A stretch of DNA of 23,874 nt from JAJRXG01 sp964640065 (GTDB taxonomy: Bacteria > Bacteroidota > Bacteroidia > Chitinophagales > Saprospiraceae), in assembly GCA_964640065.1 (NCBI GenBank), contig CAZXIE010000044.1:1-23874 (forward strand). The letters run 5' to 3'. This document shows positions 22,569-23,874 of the stretch, piece by piece; positions within the stretch are counted from its first letter, which is position 1, and every line of letters begins with the position of its first letter. Under the pieces are notes generated by a model. The model was not told the DNA's origin and searched no databases. It saw nothing but the letters and a program-made list of their open reading frames with translations. Both the position numbers and the translations under genes were made by a program.

Positions 22569-22642
22569 AGAGGACATACATTTTTGTGAAAAACAGTGTG
22601 TCGATACCCTAGCCAATGGGATATGCCTATATATTAGTCTTT

Positions 22643-23874
22643 ATGCTGCGTTACGTCATAGTCTTCATCTTTATAGGCCATTCGGTCGTCAGTCTCGGTT
22701 CAATCAATCCTGCGATAGAACCATATCTAGAGAAAGTTGAAAAAGCGAAGAATCTGGAAGACCCGATCGAACGAGACTCTATATTAGTCTGGAGTTATGG
22801 TCAGTTATGTGACGAGATATTTCGGATAAATGATAGTAATTCTTTATCTTATCTAGACACGCTCGATGCGCTTTCAGAGGCTTCTCAATGGCCAAATGCA
22901 AGAGGCATATATTATCGAGGTGTAGGTAGATACTATGATTTTAGAGGAGAGCATGAAGAGGCTCTTGAATATTACGACAAAGCTATCTCCGCTCTGAAGC
23001 CAGGTCATGGTGACTTGAAAGAACTAGCATTTACATATGTCTTAAAAGGCTTTCTACTAAGCAACTCAGGGTTACAACAAGAGTGTAAAAAGGTTATGCA
23101 AGAAGGTCTTCCTTATGCGAAAAAAGCCAAATCAAAAAATAGTCAGTGTTTCATGCTCGACTGGTATGGAGATTACTATTACTATGGTTTAGATGACACC
23201 ATAGATTATAAAAAAGCTCTTTATTATTATAAGCAGGTCGAAGAGATCTTACCCCAAATAAACTATGCACGACTTATCGCCGATAATCACGCTGTACTCT
23301 CTGGTTGCTATGAGCGTCTCGGCCAGATTAGCAGGTCCAAGTACCACTTTAAGGTAGCTGATAGTATCACTCAAGCACAAAATCTGCTTTTTGTTAGGCG
23401 GGGGCTATATGCTGATAAGGCTAGGCTACTAGAAGAAAATGGGGAGAATAAAGCAGCTAATGCTATATATGTCCAAATCGCAAATTTTTTAGAAGGGAAT
23501 AGGAATATAGAATTTCAGGCAAGGGCGGAGTCTGACCTCTGGCAGAGTTATAAAAAAATAGGTAATTATAAACTCGCTTTGAAGCACTATGAAGAATGGA
23601 GATGGATGGAAGACTCTCTTGCCAATCAGGATGTAGCGGTCAAGTATGCAGAGCTAGAAAAGAAGTATGACGTCGCACAAAAGGAAAATGAGATAACGAC
23701 ACTAGAGAATAAAGAGGCCAAAACTAGAATGAACCTTTTACTACTTCTTGGTGGTGTATCACTCCTCGGTCTCATAGTTATCCTAAGAAAGAATGCTCAA
23801 CTGAGTAAGAGCAAGCGATCACTTGTTGAATCCTATGAGATGTCTCAAGAGGCCACTTTCAAAGGTGAACAAAA
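22643..23874 (+). CDS. TPR-containing membrane sensor, probable histidine kinase (partial)
   Basis: The reading frame is open from ATG 22643 to the window edge (410 codons). MLRYVIVFIFIGHSVVSLGS is a signal peptide; an in-frame ATG at 22616 is possible but gives a poorer leader. A helical array of tetratricopeptide-like repeats follows (for example RGIYYRGVGRYYDFRGEHEEALEYYDKA and SYKKIGNYKLALKHYEEW). Next come a coiled coil (KYAELEKKYDVAQKENEI), one transmembrane helix (about 365-385, LLLLLGGVSLLGLIVIL) and a second short coiled coil ending EATFKGEQ. In Bacteroidota this layout leads into a HisKA_3-type (NarL-partner) kinase whose H-box normally follows that point. A LuxR-type DNA-binding end is an alternative. 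The kinase core lies outside the window. It is divergent from the subtilase operon. Confidence 0.75.
   Translation, partial: MLRYVIVFIFIGHSVVSLGSINPAIEPYLEKVEKAKNLEDPIERDSILVWSYGQLCDEIFRINDSNSLSYLDTLDALSEASQWPNARGIYYRGVGRYYDFRGEHEEALEYYDKAISALKPGHGDLKELAFTYVLKGFLLSNSGLQQECKKVMQEGLPYAKKAKSKNSQCFMLDWYGDYYYYGLDDTIDYKKALYYYKQVEEILPQINYARLIADNHAVLSGCYERLGQISRSKYHFKVADSITQAQNLLFVRRGLYADKARLLEENGENKAANAIYVQIANFLEGNRNIEFQARAESDLWQSYKKIGNYKLALKHYEEWRWMEDSLANQDVAVKYAELEKKYDVAQKENEITTLENKEAKTRMNLLLLLGGVSLLGLIVILRKNAQLSKSKRSLVESYEMSQEATFKGEQ

Noticed and set aside
22616..22642. Earlier ATG for the TPR sensor
   Set aside because: The signal peptide is best formed from ATG 22643; the earlier start adds nine residues without improving it, though it cannot be excluded.

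Overview
The window reads as chromosomal DNA of a Bacteroidota bacterium, most likely of the Saprospiria/Lewinella type. The support is indirect but consistent. Start codons lack Shine-Dalgarno sequences, and a TAnnTTTG promoter box occurs upstream of mgsA. Several exported proteins carry Tat signals of the RRD/RRY type. A DM13 protein ends in a dockerin-like module, a DUF285 (BspA-like) repeat protein is present, and a four-helix membrane LytTR regulator is encoded. Two large secreted proteins end in short C-terminal domains with a Cys next to the carboxyl end, as described for Saprospiria surface proteins. No rRNA, tRNA, insertion sequence, phage gene or CRISPR array was seen.

Layout. 1-1330 (minus): feoA-feoB ferrous iron uptake, with feoB running off the left edge. 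1425-3595 (plus): mgsA and uvrC, two bases apart. 3712-4170: a MarR-type regulator, convergent with a Tat-signal SGNH/GDSL esterase (4174-4929, minus). 5013-5552: a YfiT/DinB-type thiol transferase. 5553-6133: the only long gap, holding four related palindromes, further inverted repeats and a possible 38-residue membrane peptide. 6134-7894: a secreted BspA-like protein with ten 25-residue repeats. 7900-9832 (minus): a NIPSNAP protein and a cytoplasmic Gfo/Idh/MocA oxidoreductase, divergent from a Tat-exported Gfo/Idh/MocA oxidoreductase (9945-11288). 11305-13032 (minus): the secreted DM13/dockerin protein. 13163-14965 (plus): a quinone-reductase-like MDR enzyme followed with no gap by a membrane LytTR regulator. 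15112-16941 (plus): a beta-barrel-like outer-membrane protein and an S41 peptidase lipoprotein, closed by a hairpin. 17027-17800 (minus): a lipoprotein. 18006-22470 (minus): a two-gene unit of subtilase then BNR/sortilin-type propeller protein. 22643-end (plus): the 5' part of a TPR sensor protein, probably a histidine kinase.

How the genes may work together. The NIPSNAP gene and the two Gfo/Idh/MocA genes look like a small sugar or polyol oxidation locus split between cytoplasm and periplasm. The subtilase, propeller, BspA-like, DM13 and S41 proteins make up a surface-protein load. The TPR sensor is divergent from the subtilase operon, and the gap between them contains a palindrome of the same family as those upstream of the BspA-like gene. 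A shared regulator of surface proteins is therefore a testable idea, but it remains inference. I see no defence system or clearly novel multi-gene machine. The strongest unexplained signals are the palindrome family around CCTATATGAATTCATATAGG, the perfect 15-bp stem at 14980-15029, and the unusual oxyanion-hole residue of the subtilase.
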